A DNA stretch of 7,967 bases from an uncultured Planctomycetaceae bacterium (GTDB taxonomy: Bacteria > Planctomycetota > Planctomycetia > Pirellulales > Pirellulaceae), in the NCBI GenBank assembly GCA_903921945.1, contig CAIXSC010000911.1:1-7967 (forward strand), written 5' to 3'. The notes beneath the pieces are model-generated. The model saw only the letters and a program-made list of their open reading frames with translations, did no database searches and was not told the origin of the DNA. Positions 5,944 to 7,967 of this stretch are shown here, piece by piece. Within the stretch, counting starts at the first letter, position 1, and each line of letters begins with the position of its first letter. Position numbers and translations under genes: made by a program.

Positions 5944-7860
5944 ATGTGCGGCATCACGGGCGCGATCTGGAGCGATCCCCGCTTGGCGATTGAACCGGCG
6001 GTTCTTGAGCGCATGACGGCGGCGCTGCGTCATCGCGGCCCGGACGACCAGGGGCAGTATGCGAGCGATTATCGGTTGCGGCCGCCGTACGAGCCGCTAC
6101 CGGGCGTCGCGTTAGGCTTTCGTCGGCTGGCGATCATTGATTTGGCGACCGGCGCCCAGCCGCTCTCCAACGAAGATGGCTCGGTGTGGCTGGTTTTTAA
6201 TGGCGAGATCTACAACTATCCGGCGTTGCGGCATCGGTTGGAAGGTGCGGGCCACACGTTCCGTTCGCAAAGCGACAGCGAAACGATCGTTCATTTGTAC
6301 GAGGATGAGGGACCGGATTGTTTTCGTCATCTGAACGGGATGTTCGCGATCGCGATTTGGGATGCGCGGCAGCGGCGTTTGGTGCTCGCTCGGGATCGGC
6401 TGGGCGAGAAGCCGCTGGTCTATCGCCGCGAGCCTTCCCGTCTCCTCTTCGCCAGCGAACTGAAAAGTTTGCTCGAGGTTCCGGGCATTGAGCGGGAGAT
6501 TGATCCCGGGGCGGTCGATGCCTATTTGACTTATCAATATGTGCCTCATCCGCGGTCGATCTTGCGGGGCTTTTCGAAGTTGGCTCCGGGCCACTTCGCC
6601 ATTTGGCAGGATGGCCGGTTCGAGACGCGTCCGTTTTGGACGCCCGATTTTCGCGCGGAACGCGTTGTGACTCGTCCAGACGCGGCGGCCGAATTGCGAC
6701 AGCGGCTCGAAACGGCGGTTCGCACGCGGCTGCGGAGCGACGTGCCGCTTGGCGCTTTTCTTTCGGGTGGCATCGATTCGTCGTTGATCGCCGCTTTGAT
6801 GCGGCGGGAGGCGGGTGAACGGGTGAAGACGTTCACCATCGGGTTTTCGATCGCCGACTTCGACGAGACTCGTTATGCTCGGCAGGTCGCGACGCATTTG
6901 GGCACCGAGCATCGCGAGTTCCAGGTCACGCCCGATGCGGCTCGGATTCTGGAAAGCTTGGTGGCGCATTACGACGAGCCGTTCGCGGACAGTTCGGCGA
7001 TCCCGACGTGGCATTTGTCCCGGCTGACTCGCGAACATGTCACCGTCGCGTTGACGGGCGATGGCGGCGACGAACTGTTCGCCGGCTATCCCCGTTACAA
7101 GGCTGTGGCTTTGGGCGGGCTGCTCGACCGGATTCCGGGCCTTCGCGAAGTCGCTCGGGCCGGCCTTTGGCAGCGGCTGCCGGATGGCGGCAGCCAGCGC
7201 TCCTGGCTGCGAAAGTGGAAGCGGTTCTCCGCAGCCGCGGCGCTACCGCCGCGGCGGCGTTATCTGGAATGGATCGCGACCTTCAACGAGTCGCGGCGGG
7301 CCGAACTCTACCGTGACGACTTCCTGGAGAGGCTGCCCGAAGAGGATCCGGCCGAGTTCCTCGAGCACGCTTGGTCGCGAGCCGCGGGGCGGGACCCGGT
7401 GACCGCCGCGTCGCTCGCCGACCTAACGACCTATCTACCGTGCGACCTGATGACGAAGGTCGACACCGCGTCGATGGCCCATGGACTCGAATGCCGACAG
7501 CCATTCCTCGACCCGGAACTCGTGGAATTCGCCGCCGCCTTGCCCATCCATTTCAAGCTGCGGCGCGGCGTCGGCAAGCGGTTGCTGCGGGACGCGTTTG
7601 GAGATCTGCTTCCAAGCGCGATCTGGACGCGGCCCAAGATGGGATTCGGCGTGCCGCTGGAACATTGGTTCCGTGGCGAATTGCGGCCGCTTGCGGAAGA
7701 CTCGCTGCTGCCCGGCGACGCACGTTGCCATGCGTACTTTCGCGCCGACACGCTCCGGCGGCTCTGGGAAGAGCACCTCGCCGGCCGCTTCAACCACGCC
7801 TATCGGCTGTGGTCGCTGGTGATGTTCGAGCATTGGCTTCGCCGCTGGCTACCGAGCTAG
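5944..7860 (+). CDS. asnB: Asparagine synthetase (glutamine-hydrolysing)
   Basis: This 638-residue class II amidotransferase is expected to make asparagine from aspartate, glutamine and ATP. The N-terminal glutaminase domain (about 2-215) starts with Cys2, the nucleophile freed by Met removal, which fixes the start even though the Shine-Dalgarno is poor (GAG at 5933-5935). It continues with RHRGPDDQG, GFRRLAIID at 58-66, FNGEIYN at 85-91 and SDSET with D111. The synthetase domain (about 240-620) has the PP-loop SGGIDSS at 274-280, LTGDGGDELFAGY at 370-382, KVDTASMAHGLECRQPFLD at 505-523 and a KMGFGVP block near the end. All glutaminase and ATP-pyrophosphatase residues I can check are intact. 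It is longer than E. coli AsnB (554) and near Bacillus AsnB/AsnO size; such long forms also act in surface-polymer clusters, but no glycosyltransferase or exosortase gene is visible here. Housekeeping asparagine synthesis is the simplest reading. Confidence 0.94.
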   Translation: MCGITGAIWSDPRLAIEPAVLERMTAALRHRGPDDQGQYASDYRLRPPYEPLPGVALGFRRLAIIDLATGAQPLSNEDGSVWLVFNGEIYNYPALRHRLEGAGHTFRSQSDSETIVHLYEDEGPDCFRHLNGMFAIAIWDARQRRLVLARDRLGEKPLVYRREPSRLLFASELKSLLEVPGIEREIDPGAVDAYLTYQYVPHPRSILRGFSKLAPGHFAIWQDGRFETRPFWTPDFRAERVVTRPDAAAELRQRLETAVRTRLRSDVPLGAFLSGGIDSSLIAALMRREAGERVKTFTIGFSIADFDETRYARQVATHLGTEHREFQVTPDAARILESLVAHYDEPFADSSAIPTWHLSRLTREHVTVALTGDGGDELFAGYPRYKAVALGGLLDRIPGLREVARAGLWQRLPDGGSQRSWLRKWKRFSAAAALPPRRRYLEWIATFNESRRAELYRDDFLERLPEEDPAEFLEHAWSRAAGRDPVTAASLADLTTYLPCDLMTKVDTASMAHGLECRQPFLDPELVEFAAALPIHFKLRRGVGKRLLRDAFGDLLPSAIWTRPKMGFGVPLEHWFRGELRPLAEDSLLPGDARCHAYFRADTLRRLWEEHLAGRFNHAYRLWSLVMFEHWLRRWLPS

Positions 7861-7888
7861 CGGCGTCGCCATCTTGTGCTCTGGATTC

Positions 7889-7929
7889 GTGGACTCAGCG
7901 GGTTACAACCGAGCGAACAACGAGTCCAC
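7889..7929. repeat. Inverted repeat between convergent genes, possible weak terminator
   Basis: GTGGACTC at 7889-7896 and GAGTCCAC at 7922-7929 are perfect 8-bp arms around a 25-nt loop that itself contains GGTT/AACC. There is no T-tract on either side. It overlaps the last codons of the minus-strand gene and follows the asnB stop by 28 bp, so a bidirectional terminator is possible but unproven. Confidence 0.35.
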
Positions 7930-7967
7930 CGCGTCCTCGTCGGTCTCCGACGCGTCGCGATCCGCGA
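7903..7967 (-). CDS. C-terminal end of an unidentified protein (partial, runs off window)
   Basis: Reading the minus strand from the window edge gives 20 codons ending in TAA at 7905-7903: ADRDASETDEDAVDSLFARL. The acidic linker followed by a short amphipathic DAVDSLFARL end looks like a genuine protein C-terminus, and the position 42 bp beyond the asnB stop fits a convergent gene. The family cannot be named from 20 residues. Confidence 0.6.
   Translation of the reverse strand, partial: ADRDASETDEDAVDSLFARL

Overview
The window looks like a piece of a GC-rich Planctomycetota chromosome, probably of the Pirellula/Blastopirellula kind. This rests mainly on two adjacent Tat-exported DUF1501 proteins, a family strongly expanded in that phylum, together with a bacterial Hanks-type kinase and a long asnB-type gene. 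The assignment is an inference from gene content; no marker gene is present.

Layout: (1) Positions 1-110 are a pure tandem heptanucleotide array, 31 bp before the first gene. (2) Positions 142-3191 hold two DUF1501 genes overlapping by 4 bp (TTGA), almost certainly cotranscribed. They belong to different subtypes of the family, so they are not a fresh duplication. (3) Positions 3192-3430 form a spacer with a degenerate four-unit 15-bp repeat and a perfect Shine-Dalgarno for the next gene. (4) Positions 3431-4663 encode glgC, ADP-glucose pyrophosphorylase. (5) Positions 4664-4808 are a short convergent spacer with a small 14-bp repeat. (6) Positions 4809-5699, minus strand, encode a stand-alone cytosolic protein kinase with an unusual catalytic loop. 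(7) Positions 5700-5943 are a divergent intergenic region with a consensus -10 box facing the kinase and a 14-bp tandem duplication nearer the next gene. (8) Positions 5944-7860 encode a glutamine-dependent asparagine synthetase. (9) The right edge holds the last 20 codons of a minus-strand gene that converges on asnB.

The genes do not form one pathway. The DUF1501 pair is an exported module of unknown function and probably continues an operon that starts left of the window. glgC serves glycogen synthesis, asnB serves asparagine or asparagine-like amidotransfer, and the kinase is a lone regulator.

No complete new multi-gene system is visible. The points most worth following are the heptamer array at a gene start, the recurrence of 7/14-bp periodic repeats in three separate gaps, the kinase loop HRDICPRN (Lys lost, Arg gained at the tyrosine-kinase position), and Glu in place of the Escherichia coli Lys39 activator residue in GlgC.
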